Origin: Nemophila menziesii
Taxonomy: Eukaryota > Streptophyta > Magnoliopsida > Boraginales > Hydrophyllaceae
Assembly: GCA_029959085.1 (NCBI GenBank)
Contig: JARWIR010000016.1
Coordinates: forward strand, 20,531,499 to 20,595,498
Reading direction: 5' to 3'
DNA length: 64,000 nucleotides
The notes below the pieces were generated by a model. The model saw only the letters and a program-made list of their open reading frames with translations. It was not told where the DNA came from and made no database searches. Of the stretch, positions 26,030 through 37,057 are shown piece after piece (the first letter of the stretch is position 1; each line of letters starts with the position of its first letter). Position numbers and translations under genes: made by a program.

Positions 26030-26600
26030 AGATAGAAACAGAACACATAACAATTTCTTAAGAAAAAATTAAATACAAACAAGACGATTTTATTAGCATG
26101 GTCAGAGACCAACATCTTAAAAAAGATTTTTGTTACAATTGAGGTGTTATACTATATTGTTACCAAACTCTTCCCAAGGTATTAGTACTACGTCCCCAAA
26201 TTTGTGAACTCAAAAATGAGGAATGAACACGTTTTTACACTCACAAGGATCTTTGTAGAAATAAATCTTCGCTCTAAAATTTCTATTTCTATTTTGTGTT
26301 GGTGTGTTGAAAAAGGTGACTGAGGTTGGTATATAAAAGGTTTGAAGGAGACATTTTTTTTATAAAACAATAATCCCTAAACATTTTGAAGATCATCATT
26401 ACCAAGACCAGAATAGAAATAATAGTAGACATAACATTAAACCACCATAAAGCTTGAATTTTACATTTCTCCTTCTTGTAGACATTAGAAAAACATGAGG
26501 AAAAATATGGGATAAATAACAGGCTATTAAGCCAAAAATGTTTCAGAAGTCAATTAGAAAACATTAGTTAAATTTGTACCAAAACAAGTTTATTTTATTC
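26030..26600 (-). repeat. Dispersed repeat, copy 2 (LTR-like)
   Basis: Second copy of the repeat at 16950-17480, in the same orientation. Shared blocks: 'gaggtgttatactatattgttacc', 'aaatttgtgaactca', 'ggtgtgttgaaaaaggtgactgaggttggtatata' and 'aggctattaagccaaaaat'. Its nature is unresolved. Confidence 0.45.
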
Positions 26601-26611
26601 TTTAGGGTGGG

Positions 26612-27055
26612 TCCCCCGTGAAGCCCTTTATGTTTACTGAAAGTGCACTAGCCGCCCTTTATCTTTTTTTTTTTGACACAAACTGCCCTATAATGAATAT
26701 GTTTTGCCATCATTAGCCCTATTTTCTATTTTTTGTTAGTTGACCGTTAGTCAATGCTATCTGGCACCACGTCAGCACCACCTCACTGCCGCGTATGCTC
26801 CACATAGGCATGGCGTTAACCTCAGCTGAAAGTTTTTTTCCAACATAGCAAGGGCACTCTTGTCTTATCATCTCCTTTCTTTACCCATTACCTACACCCG
26901 ATCCTTTGACTTCCCGTCAAACATAAACTAAACAAAAACGAATCAAAAACACACACTCAAGCATGTTCTTGGTGTTCTTCAAAGTTTGGGGAAAAACACA
27001 TCAGATTGACGAGATCAAGAACCAAAGTCATACCCAAGTTCATTACACTATTCTA
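26612..27055 (+). mobile_element. Probable 5' terminal region of the MULE
   Basis: Pyrimidine-rich modules such as 'ctagccgccctttatc', 'attagccctattttctattttttgttagttgaccgttagtcaa' and 'ggcaccacgtcagcaccacc' precede the transposase start, as in long MULE terminal regions. I did not find a matching inverted copy to the right of the element. Confidence 0.4.
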
Positions 27056-29480
27056 ATGGCGATTTTGAACGAAATATTCAGTGATTCAGGTAATTAATTA
27101 CTTCCCCATTTCATTGAGCGATGTATTTTAGGTCTAGGGTTTTCATTATTGTGCATAGGGATCTAACGCTATGTATTTAATATTTTTTATTTTAGATTCC
27201 AAGAAAGCTAACTCCGGTAGCTAAAATAGTGGCTCCGATTACTCCTTCCATGATAGTGATAATAACTTAGATGATGACGAAGACGATATATTGTACCAGG
27301 ACAATGTCGGTCATGGCATTGAATTTCCTGGTATTTATTCTTCTCCGTTCATTGATATAAATGGGTTAGATCTATCTTGTCCGCAATTACTACCTGAAAT
27401 CAACAATGATGAGTATAACGAGGGTTCTACGGGGGATTCTAAGCAATTGAATAGCTTGGAAGGTACATCGGAAGAGGAGGACGGTGAACAATTTGGTATT
27501 CATAACGGGGATCCTTCCCAGGTTTAATGTATGTGGCGACAAGGATGACCCGAACTTAGTGGTCCGTATGACATTCTCTAATGGTCGTGAATTCAAGGAT
27601 CCGGTTAAAGAAAAAGCTATTACTTATATTAGGAACGTTTGGTTCCCATGTAATGAACCTGGTAGAGTTAGAGCAAGGTCTAGAGGTAAAAACTGTGACT
27701 GGTTTATATATGCAACTGTGTGTCAAAATGGGAGCTTTCAAATCCGAACCTTGAACAAAAAACATACTTGTGGTTATGCACTAAATAATAGGCATGTGAA
27801 TTCAACAGCTCTATTTAGGAGATATGCTCATCAGCTGAAGATGTACTCAAACATTACAGCCATTGATTTACAAGAGAAAGTCATGCATGGCCTTCATATA
27901 AGCATAAGTAGGAGGCAAGCTTACATGACCATTAAGAAGGGAAGGGCACTAGATGAAGTTCATTTCTTAGACCAATATAGTTTACTTAACAACTATTGTG
28001 CTGAGCTTTTAAGGACTAATCCAGGGTCAACTATTTTTTATTAACTGAGGAAGATGAAGTTACTGGGGAGCACGAGTTCTTGAGGTTTTATTGTTGTTTA
28101 GAGCCTCTTAAAAGGGGGTTTATATTTGGTTGTAGAAGGGTGGTAGGTTTGGATGGTTGTCATCTCAAAGGACCTCACACCGGTGTGATCTTGACAGTGG
28201 TTGGGATGGATGCTAACAACTGCATTTATCCAATTTGATTTAGTTTGATTGAAACTGAGAACTTGGAGACTTGGAGGTGGTTTGTAAGTCTATTAGTTGA
28301 AGATCTTGACATTAATGAACCTGAAATGTGGGTTTTATAACTGACAAGCAAAACGTATATGTTTTAACCTTTTTTATATCTATTTTTGTACTTATTACTT
28401 ATTACAAGTGTATTAATGTAAGTTTGTTATTTACACAGGGGTTAGGTATAGCCATTGAAGAATTGTTGCCTAGTGTTGCACACGGACATTGTGTTAGACA
28501 TCTCCATCAGAACTTAAAAAAACACTGGTCATTTGCGCTAAAAGACAAAATGTGGGAGGCGGCTAGAGCTACATATGTGGAGCGGTTTACAAATGTTATG
28601 AAGATAATTAGAGGTGTGGATGTGAAAGCGTATGAGTGGCTAGCAAAAGAACACCCAAGGTATTGGAGTAGGTCACTCTTTAGAAGCAATACACATTGTG
28701 ATGTGTTGTTGAATAATATGTGTGAGTCTTGGAATAAACAGTTGTTGGGTGCTAGGGAGTCCTCTGTGTTAGTGTGTTTACAGCGTATTAGGTTATATTT
28801 ACTTGAAAGACTTGAAAAACGTAGAAGGTGGATATCTAGATGGCAAGGGGATATATGTCCTAAAATTCGTAAAATAATGAACCACAAAAAGAAATGGTCC
28901 TCCAAGTGGATACCTTTGCATTGTGGTTCGTATTATTTCTCAATCAAGGGGACAATTAGAGCACAATTTGCAATTGATTTGACCACATGTACATGCTTGT
29001 AGAGGTTGGGATTTGTTGGGGATACCATGTGTCCACATCATTTATTCACTATCATCAGTGGGCCTTAAGCCAGAGGCCTACAGTTCTCAATATTTTAAGA
29101 CAAGCACAGTTAAAAAAGACTATGAGCCATTTATAGGCCCAATTAATGGACTTGATATATGGCCTCAAACAAACATGCCAAAAGTGTTTGCCCCAAAGGG
29201 TGTGAAACTTAGTGGTAGACCTAAAAAAAGAGATAGGGCAAAAGAAGAAGATATCGACGAGAGGGTGAAGAAATCTAAAAGAAAAGCTAAAGCGAAAGAA
29301 GATGACAGAGTGGCAGTTGAAAGGGTTGGAAGAAGTGGTATGAAGGGTAAGTTTAGTTCGTGAAAGCAAGTTGGTCTCAACAAAAGAAGTTGTTCGCATA
29401 GAAGTGAAGCTCAAAGTGTTGCTGAAAGTGTTGTAAATGATCCAGTTGAGGTTAATGGTATGGAGAAATAAATTCCAGCT
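27056..29480 (+). pseudogene. Mutator-like (MULE) MURA transposase, decayed
   Basis: Start ATG 27056. Exon 1 27056-27089, intron 27090-27195, then an acidic segment (DYSFHDSDNNLDDDEDD) and a MuDR-type N-terminal domain: FSNGREFKDPVKEKAI, NCDWFIYATV, KKHTCGYALNNRHVNS (27550-27810). The MULE catalytic domain follows with GLDGCHLKGPHTG and VVGMDANNCIYP (28147-28240) and ETENLETWRWFV. A second intron (28355-28438, GT-AG) comes before GLGIAIEELLP. Then MCESWNKQLL, RRRWISRWQGD and a SWIM zinc finger CTC...RGWDLLGIPCVH (28988-29040), split by a +1 shift. A basic tail leads to a ruined zinc knuckle (MKGKFSS-stop-KQVGLNKRSC, 29340-29393). Defects: stop at about 27219, frameshifts at about 27520, 28030, 28335 and 29000. 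The plan is complete but it is not translatable. Confidence 0.92.
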
Positions 29481-30198
29481 ACACCCAACATGACTCCAAT
29501 GGAATCTCAAAGCCAAAGCAGTAGTGTAGTAAAGGTAGACAAGAGAAGGTCTACTAGCCTAAGAAACAATCCACACTCAACTGAGAATAATGTATATGTG
29601 AATGCTACAAATAGTGATGTGAATATAAATATTGTCAATGTGGATGCCTTAAGTAGTGAACTTTAAGTTAAGGGTTGTAAGAGTAAGGTGTAAGTTGATA
29701 TTGATATGACTGAAGTTCACCTAGATGTCAATGGTAGCAATATTGTAGTGTCTACACAAGTCATAAGCCCAACAGGAAGGAGACTAAAATCTAGAGCTCA
29801 GAGGGTTGCTACTCCAACCAAGAAAGAGGAGAAGAAATATGATGTTGAAACAAGGGCTAAAGGTCAACACGAGTCAATGAGTAATGTGTCTAAGGTAAAT
29901 TAATAATAAATATTTATTATGTTAAAGTTGTAAAGGATACTTATTAACCTTGGTTTATTTTTCAGTTGTATAGGATATTGTTGCTGATGATAACATAGTT
30001 GGTGTTTTGACTCAAGCTAGCACTACTGACTCTGTTAATATGGTGGGTGGGGATTCACAAAAGAAGCGAGTAATAGTTGAAACTTCATCAAACAATAACA
30101 AGTTGTGTTTTTTAATATAGGTATATGATTATATTTTAGTAAGTGTATTTTTGAAAACCTATTGTTAAATCTACTTTACACCAAACAAACGGACATGT
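29481..30198 (+). pseudogene. MULE transposase C-terminal tail, broken
   Basis: Ser/Asn-rich, low-complexity frames continue after the zinc knuckle (for example SQSSSVVKVDKRRSTSLRNNP, about 29510-29575; the ORF at 29706-29903 with SPTGRRLKSRAQRV) and end near QKKRVIVETSSNNNK at about 30105. They look like one tail broken by stops and possibly an intron around 29900-29965. No domain is recognised. Confidence 0.45.
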
Positions 30199-31040
30199 GT
30201 GGAGTTTACTAAATTTGGTATTCCTGCGGTTAAAGATGGTTTTCTACCAACTAGTGTGAAGAAACTTGGACAACCTAGTGTAAGTAATATTTATAAGATG
30301 GTTTTAAACATAAAAATCATAATAATCAATAATTTATCCTTTTTTAGGATATTTCTAGGAGGCCCCCTTTTTAGACCAAGGGGTATGTGTGTCTACACTA
30401 GGGTCCCTACTCCTCTGACTACTTCAGGAGAATTTACAATAAGGTCAAGGAAAATAGAAGGAAATCTATTCTTATACAGGGGAAGAAGGAATGTTAGTTT
30501 GGATGCTCTAATAGTTGGAACTAAATCTGCCAATGCCAACGACAAGGACAAGGTAGTTGAGGTAGTTGGTGCCAAGGATAAGGTAGTTGATGTAGTTGGG
30601 GTGAATGAAGCATTCAAGGAGTTTGATAAGAATATGTCAACTTTTATGCAAAGTCTGTTGACTCGTGGTTCAAAAGGAAAGGAAAAGATTGATGTCCAAA
30701 AACATACAACTTTAAATGTGCTAGAGAAGAAATATGAACCAAAGACTATACCTTTGAAGGTCATTGAAAAGAAAGATGATGCAAAGAGTAAAGCTATGAA
30801 GTTAAAAGAGAAGAAAGATGATGCAAATAGTAAAGCTATAAAGTTAAAAAAGATGATGCAAAGAGTAAAGCTTTGAAGTTAAAAGAGAAGAAAGATTATG
30901 CAAAGAGTAAAGGTTTGAAGGTGAAAGAGAAGAAAGATGATGCAAAGAGTAAAGCCTTGAAGTTAGAAGAGAAGAAAGTATCTCTAAAGACTACACCTTT
31001 GAAGGATAAAGAGAAGAAAGTATCTCCAAAGTGTAAGGGG
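30199..31040 (+). pseudogene. MULE-associated lysine-rich ORF with tandem repeats
   Basis: An ORF opening on GTG at 30199 reads EFTKFGIPAVKDGF...KKLGQPS and meets a GTAAGT donor. A candidate intron at about 30281-30347 ends in TTTTTTAG before DISRRPPF-like sequence. Downstream, a charged segment with VVEVVGAKDKVVDVVGV leads into repeats of EKKDDAKSKALKLK from about 30765 to 31030. Short deletions shift the frame between units. I know no function; it may be the C-terminal tail of the transposase or a second element-borne protein. It is broken in this copy. Confidence 0.5.
30765..31030. repeat. Tandem repeat, about 6 units of 39-45 bp
   Basis: Units resemble 'gagaagaaagatgatgcaa' followed by 'agagtaaagctttgaagtt'. 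The first four or five are close to each other; later units change to 'gtatctcc/taaagact'. The encoded peptide repeat is Lys/Asp-rich. Confidence 0.85.
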
Positions 31041-31269
31041 TAACTTTGAAGCAATTTTAGGACAATTTTAAGGGTAAGGGGGTAACTTTAGTTAAGGCTT
31101 AAAAGGAAAAAAATGTAATAAGACAACTTAGTATTCAATGGTTTGGTTTTCTAAAACTTTAATGTGGAACTTTATGTGTTTTGTGTAAAAAGAATCTTAA
31201 TTTTATTGTTATTCACGTGATTCGTGTACTATCTTAATGTATTATGGTTTTTTTAAATACATTTTCACT

Positions 31270-31540
31270 CTATATATAACACTATTTTGCTTTGACACAC
31301 ATACTACATTACACAACGCTTGAAAGAAATAGGAAGTTTAACATGTCTGTTGACAACTCAAGCGGGATGATTGGTCAACTAGGTCACAACTCATACCCGA
31401 CTTCTCTCCAAGTGAGTTTACTAAGGAGGTCATCATCAATCCTTCCCCGTTAATGGACATATCACCTGAAAACTACTCCTTAACTGAAGTATGTAAATGC
31501 GGAATGCCCGCATTAATTTATGTTACTGTATTCGAATTTC
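31270..31540 (+). pseudogene. 5' part of a small gene with a GRF-like CKCG start, truncated by the foldback element
   Basis: A TATA-like TATATATAA (31271-31279) lies 64 bp before an ATG at 31343 (MSVDNSSG...). In an overlapping frame, open to the foldback boundary, the translation contains FSPSEFTKEVIINPSPLMD and then VCKCGMPALIYVTV. C-x-C-G-x-P-A is how GRF-type zinc fingers begin. The second half of such a finger is absent because the foldback element starts at 31541. Start and frame are uncertain. Confidence 0.35.
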
Positions 31541-32027
31541 GAGTAAATACATCGTTTACCGCCTGAACTTTATACGTTGTGACAGATTGCCCACCAAAGA
31601 AATTTTTGCGACTGGATGGTCCTTAAACTATGTTTTTGTGACTCGATGCCCCTTGTTAACGGAAACCGTTAGTTTTCGCCGTTAGTTGGTCACGTGCGCA
31701 AATTGTCGTGACATTTTACCCCATGTACTAAGTTTTTTGTGACATTTTACCCCATGTACTAAGTTTTCTTGACATTTTACCCTAGGCACCGAGTCACGAA
31801 CAAACTTAGTACATGGGGTAAAATGTCACGAAAAACTTAGTATAGGGGTAAAATGTCACGACAATTTGCGCACGTGACCAACTAACGGCGAAAACTAACG
31901 GTTTCCGTTAACAGGGGGCATCGAGTCACGAAAACTTAGTTTAAGAACTGTCTAGTCGCATTTTTTCTTTGAGGGGCTATGTGTCAAGACTTGTATAGTG
32001 TTCAGGGGGTGAATGAGGTATTTACTC
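31541..32027. mobile_element. Foldback element with very long inverted repeats (Mutator-type MITE)
   Basis: 487 bp beginning GAGTAAATAC and ending GTATTTACTC. The arms pair over most of the length; the block 'gtcacgtgcgcaaattgtcgtgacattttacccc' and 'ggcgaaaactaacggtttccgttaac' are almost identical in inverted orientation. Inside, 'tgacattttaccccatgtactaagtttt' is repeated. The flanking 9-mers TCGAATTTC and TAGAATTTA match at 7 of 9 positions, a probable eroded duplication. No ORF is present. Confidence 0.85.
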
Positions 32028-32275
32028 TAGAATTTAAGTAGTATTTTCGTTCACTTCAAAAATAGAATCACCACTCTAGCGTCGTTTGTGGGTAAAACCA
32101 CTGATTCTACCCATTTTGATAGGTAGTCCGCTGATATACAAATATATTGATTCCAATGGGATGACACAAAGTTTCCCATGAAATCAATGCCCCAAACATA
32201 AAAAATCTCAACGTCCAATACATAGTTGGGCTACATCTCATCAAACCTCAAAATGTGTTTGGTGAATTGGCATCG
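32028..32275 (-). pseudogene. Element E: integrase fragment (catalytic core)
   Basis: Minus-strand translation gives an integrase core piece: EIFYVWGIDFMGNF (first catalytic Asp), ISADYLSKWVESV and PTNDARVV. It is the direct continuation of the zinc-finger part at 40148-40330, from which it is separated by element B. On the left it stops at the foldback element; the rest of the integrase is not clearly present. Confidence 0.85.
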
Positions 32276-32280
32276 CTTAC

Positions 32281-33856
32281 TGGTGGGTCCTTGTGTGTTA
32301 TAAAATAACAGATAAAGATTAAGGACTCACAAACTGCAAGTGTACGGTTGTCCAAGTAGTAACCCAATAAATCAGATTCCTTCTCAGGGATTGGACAGAT
32401 ATAACCCAATAGTTCAATAGATAAGTAGTCGTAATTGCAAGTACGGAAAATAAATATAAAGTTGTTTGGTTTTTGTTTTAAGGACTAAGATGGAAATATA
32501 AATTAAAGACTAAATTAATTAAAATGAAATGAATAAATGCAAATAAATAGGGTAGCCACAAGAAAGGAAGCAGTATTTGAGTCACGCTAGGGTTTCACCT
32601 CAAACCTTCTTAATGAATGTTTTCTGTTAAGGGGTGAATTACTATATGTATGCTAGTCGGGATTCTAAAGTCTCTTAGCCCCCGTCAGGGTAGACCTAAA
32701 AGCTCTTCTACGGTCTTCTAAACCCCGTCAGGGTGATTAAAACCATTTTCGGATGATTAAAACTTACCACTTTGGCCATTGGTTAGTCAAGCCTGTCAAA
32801 GTCATTGGTGGATACCAACGACAATTACTTATTTCTGTATCTAAACCCCCCGTCAATGTGATCAATAAGCCACTATATTGAATAGCCTAGATACTAATAA
32901 TTATCCCTAGTTCGTGACGCTAAAGATAATGGTTCAAGCATAAAATAATTTTCAACATAAAATAACTAATTTAATTTCAATCCTAAAATCCCAAATTAGA
33001 AAAACATAAATTAATACGAATAAGGTTCAACCCATTATGCGATTCTCAATTACAATGTAAATTTAGCTTATGACATAAAGAAAAACTAAAAATAAATAAA
33101 TAAAAGGCATTATCCTAAGTTACAGAAATAAAACATGAAACCTAATTAGGAGGATGACTGGAGCTGTTGTTGGAAGAATATGATTTTCCAGCTCCTGCTC
33201 TTGCTTCCGCCTCTTGACGCTCTCTCTAAGGATGAATTAATTTGAAGAATAAACTGAGAGGTGCTAAATAATGAGGTCTAAAGGGGTATTTATAGTCGAA
33301 AAAATTGGATTGGGATTTTTACTTAAGAGGATTAGGTTAAATCAATAAAAGCCCAATCCTTAAATAAAATCCTGTAATTGATGTACAACTGCTAGTAAAA
33401 CAGTTGTAACTTTTACGTCCGGACTTGGAATCACTTCGTTCAACTTGGAAAATCTTCCTGACTTCAAGCTATATAGTTATTATTTTATGCTTCAAGGCTG
33501 AATCAATATCTAAGATACACAAAAAAAGTGATTTGTAACAGCATTCCAGATTCCATTCTCATATAATAAATTCTTCGAATCAACTTTTCTCACCTTTGAC
33601 ATTTGCAATCGAACTATGAATTTAATTCTTGATTCCTTTCCTTATATAGGTGTTCAATCTAATCCATGGACCTACAAACTTTGCACTAAAACAAACCATT
33701 TAACGTGCAAAAGCTTTTAAAAATGAAATAAACTAAATTCCAAGGGAAGAAAACGCAATGTAATCAAATAAGCTTAAAAATCTATCAAATAAGTCAATTA
33801 ATCACCTAAAATTATGTCTCTTTAAGGCATAAAATATAACAAAAAGGGAGACAGCA
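32281..33856 (-). repeat. Element B 3' LTR
   Basis: 1576 bp; on the minus strand it runs from TGCTGTCTCCC at 33856 (TGATGTCTCCC in the sister LTR) to GGACCCACCA at 32281. A TATA-like ctataaataccc lies at about 33287-33298 (minus strand). Confidence 0.93.
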
Positions 33857-35240
33857 AGACCCCAAACTTAAACCTTTGTCGTTCCGACAAAGTAAAATAA
33901 AACAGAGGCCCAAGGTAAGAAGCAACATGCAGAATCTAAAGAACAAACCCAAAGCAAAACTCAAAATAAATTTCATATAGTACAACCTAAGAATTACTGA
34001 ACACATACACCTATCATACAAAATCAAACACATGAATAATTTCAATCCAAAATTAACTTCACAGTGCTAGAAGATTACACTTTATACTTAGCTCAAGATG
34101 GTGGCTATAGGGTGTTCATCAATCTTTACACGCTATGAACGCTCCACTTAACTTACTCCTATTAGTAGAATTGTGAATTCACTATGTACCCAGGAAACAC
34201 GAGGTCTTTACGGTTTTATCGTAGGCTTAGGGACAGTATGATACATTTGGATAATGAAAAGTGAGATTTTGATTCTCTCCTCACTAGCCTTCAACAAATT
34301 GTCCTGAGCTTGAGTTTACACTCACATATGATCTCACGCACAATTTGGCGTCTCCAAAATAAACCCAACCTATCAATATGATTACAAAAATATTCCTTTT
34401 CCGTTTCTTTTATTTCAATATTTATTCAATCTCTTTCTTTTGTAAGTTAAACATGACATCCTTTTTAATGTGAGATGTCATGCTGACTTATTTTCTCAAA
34501 TTTTTTTCTTTTTTTTTCTTTTTTTTCTTTTTCTTTTTAGAAATCGGCAAAGTAATTTACAATAAAGTGCATAATCATTCAAGCACATCACAAATCTACC
34601 CAACATATGTAATAATAGATTCCCTCTCCCCAGACTCAAGCTCAAGGACAACTAGTCTTACGCAATCGTGATTCAAGTGCGCCACATATTGTATAGTCCT
34701 AACATCTAAAGGATAAGCTTATAATGTGGCTTCAGAAGAAAGGCTTAAACCCTTAAAAATGGGGCTAAGAAGGATATAGCATTTTATCACGGGTTAGAAA
34801 GCTAAAAAGGTCTCAAATGGCTATCAAAGAACTGCCTCTATCATTTTCCTAGATACATAGTTCACCTCTAGTTCATAATTAAGTGGGTTATCAACTCATT
34901 TAGATCTCACGTTCTACACACCACTCATTCTTACCAAGTACAAGCTTACTTCTTTTGCATTGTTCATTAATTTTTCTTATCAATCATCTAGTGTTTGCAT
35001 GCATTCAAGTTGCATTTTACATTAACTCTAAGCTCTACCATTTTCTATCATTAATTTAAAAAAAGTATGCTTATGGGGACATTCAACAAACTCTACAGTC
35101 AAATCATTCCTTAAACTATTTTTTTATTCTAAAAAATATTTGAAAAAACCGTAAAAACACATGACACATAAAATTGGGATGAGGCCACGATACCCCACCC
35201 CAAACTCAAAAATGAGTCATGTCCCCATGACTCGAAAAGA
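33857..35240 (-). mobile_element. Element B: 3' noncoding region with conserved blocks
   Basis: Antisense counterpart of 57260-58735 in element D. It contains the polypurine tract (33857-33870), 'ctctcctcactagccttcaac' (34273-34293), a C/T-rich run (34498-34540), a second purine-like tract (34628-34645), 'ataagcttataatgtggct' (about 34714), 'gatctcacgttctacacaccactc' (34904-34927), a third tract (35193-35207) and the perfect hairpin at 35214-35233. No protein is predicted. Confidence 0.75.
35214..35233 (-). promoter_or_regulatory. Perfect 8-bp stem hairpin in element B
   Basis: GAGTCATG, loop TCCC, CATGACTC. It occupies the same place, between coding remnants and an internal polypurine-like tract, as GAGTTGTG-TCCC-CACGACTC in C (44599-44618) and a half-decayed copy in D (57269-57288). 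Its role is unknown. Confidence 0.6.
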
Positions 35241-36129
35241 CTCTATAAAGCGAATAAAAATAGTATACACTAATAAAAGAGAAAATGATAGGAAAACAAA
35301 TCTGGATCGACACTAGGCCGATTACGTGTAGTCTTAGGTAGAGGTTATGAATATTTCTTTATCAAGCTATAAAGATCATTACTTGTTGCGTTCATCTTGA
35401 ATAAAGTGTTCTTCATACCTCGAACTCTTTTTTCATATTTCCAAAGTTTCCATCTCTTGCTAGCTCTCTAAATCATCATCTCCTCTACGAAATCTTCCCT
35501 CAGTACCCAACTTTCTTTCTTCATCATGTTATTCGTACCTTTTCCAATCTTCATGGTCATATCTGATGACCCCAAACTCAATTGTTAACCTACTTAAAGA
35601 TTACTTGCAAAATATATAATGGTAGGCTCAAACAATTCACAATTCCTCCAATAAATAACCAAAACAAAAATCTTAATTCCCAACTGGTAATAGAAAGAAA
35701 AAGAAGAGTTCTAGCTATTTTACCAGATTGGCCGTGGAATTTGTGATGATTTGATACCTTGCACTTGCAATCTCCAACCTTTACAGTACAAAATCTATTG
35801 ATAAAATTTGTGTCTTTTGATATTGTTGAAGGTGGCACAGTAGTGAGATGGGTGATTTATTTGAGATGGGTAATCATTATTATGGTGTTGGAGAGGTTTA
35901 AAGGATATAATTTAAACTTTGGTGAAGGAAAATTTTGGATTCAAAGTTGAATTTCTTGGTGTTTTTTGAAAGATTTGTGATTTATTATGTGTTGGGATGA
36001 TGTTTAGAGAGATGGATTGGTGATATTTTGGTGTTTTGATGATGGAATTTGAGTGTTATGGAGCTTTGGTTAATCATCAATGGTGTTTCATGTGTTGGAG
36101 GCCAAAGGAAAGGGAAAAATAAGGTTTCC

Positions 36130-36720
36130 TCAAGGTTTAGATAAATTTTCGCCGACGGAAACCGGGCGCCCGTTTTCGGAAAACCGGGTACCCGGTTTTG
36201 ATTTTTTTCCGGACACAACGACCTTGCATCTATCGTTACGCAGGGGTCATAGAGTTGGCTTTTGAAACCGGGTTCCAGACTTGCGGAAAACGGGTTGGTT
36301 ATTCGCGTACGAATTGCCAACTCGCTGGACGCAAGGGTTGCGTATTTGCGCAGAAAATTTTCATCTTATTTTTTCGATTTCTCCTTTCCTACACCTCGGA
36401 TTCTTGTGAAATTTATACTCATTTTTATTGGAAATTATGCTCCCGATCCCTTGGACTACTCATAATTTCTATTGGAGTTACCATTTTTCTCAAAATTCTA
36501 TTTTTCTTCATTTCGCACCAACGGTTTGCGTCTCCACTGCGTAGATCAGAAACTTTGAGCTGTTTACCAAAATTTTTTGACTTCACTATTGGATAGAGTT
36601 CGAAAAAATAAGTGGTTTAGGTTGAAGGAAAAGTTAATTCCGACCTCCGAGTGTCAAGTTATGATCTTTCGATGTTTTGATAACCGGGATACAGCTCCAA
36701 AACCGGGTTCCCGGTTTCTA
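36130..36720. repeat. CCGG-rich palindromic patch of element B
   Basis: Several copies of ACCGGGnnCCCGG-type palindromes ('accgggtacccggt' near 36184, 'accgggttcccggt' near 36702, others incomplete near 36160 and 36266) in a locally GC-richer stretch. It lies directly downstream (in element orientation) of the coding-end motif at 36898-36940, as in C and D. Confidence 0.65.
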
Positions 36721-37057
36721 CTGTATTGTGACCCAAATTTTTCATTCTTTTTCGCGCTACCTACCCCAAACTTAAGACCTTTACTCCTGTAATCATCAAA
36801 AACACCAACCTTTCTCATTTCTTAAAAATTATACATTAATAAACATAAATTACTCTAGTTTAAACTAAAAATTTAAAGACATGAAAGCAGTTTAAAACAT
36901 GGGTTGTCTCGCATGAAGCACTTTTGTTTATTACGTCTTTAAGTTCGATGCGTTACCTTCCATGAAGATGGTATTGAGGCCTTTGCGGTTCTCAACCGCT
37001 TGAACTCGCCACTTTCTTGATGTGAAACTTTTGATACTTTCCCACCTAACATTTGAT

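Noticed and set aside
28507..29516. Long minus-strand ORFs opposite the MULE transposase
   Set aside because: Shadows of the well-supported plus-strand SWIM and catalytic domains.
26612..31540. Paired terminal inverted repeats for the MULE
   Set aside because: I searched for the inverse of the 26612-26700 modules to the right of the transposase and found none; the right end seems lost or beyond recognition.
31440..31540. Continuation of the element E integrase to the left of the foldback element
   Set aside because: A weak nucleotide resemblance exists just past the foldback, but the translation does not follow the integrase beyond a few residues, and a different plus-strand frame there looks more protein-like.
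35985..36320. 111-codon minus-strand ORF in element B
   Set aside because: It covers the CCGG palindrome patch and UTR-like sequence; no similarity to the accessory ORF of element D.
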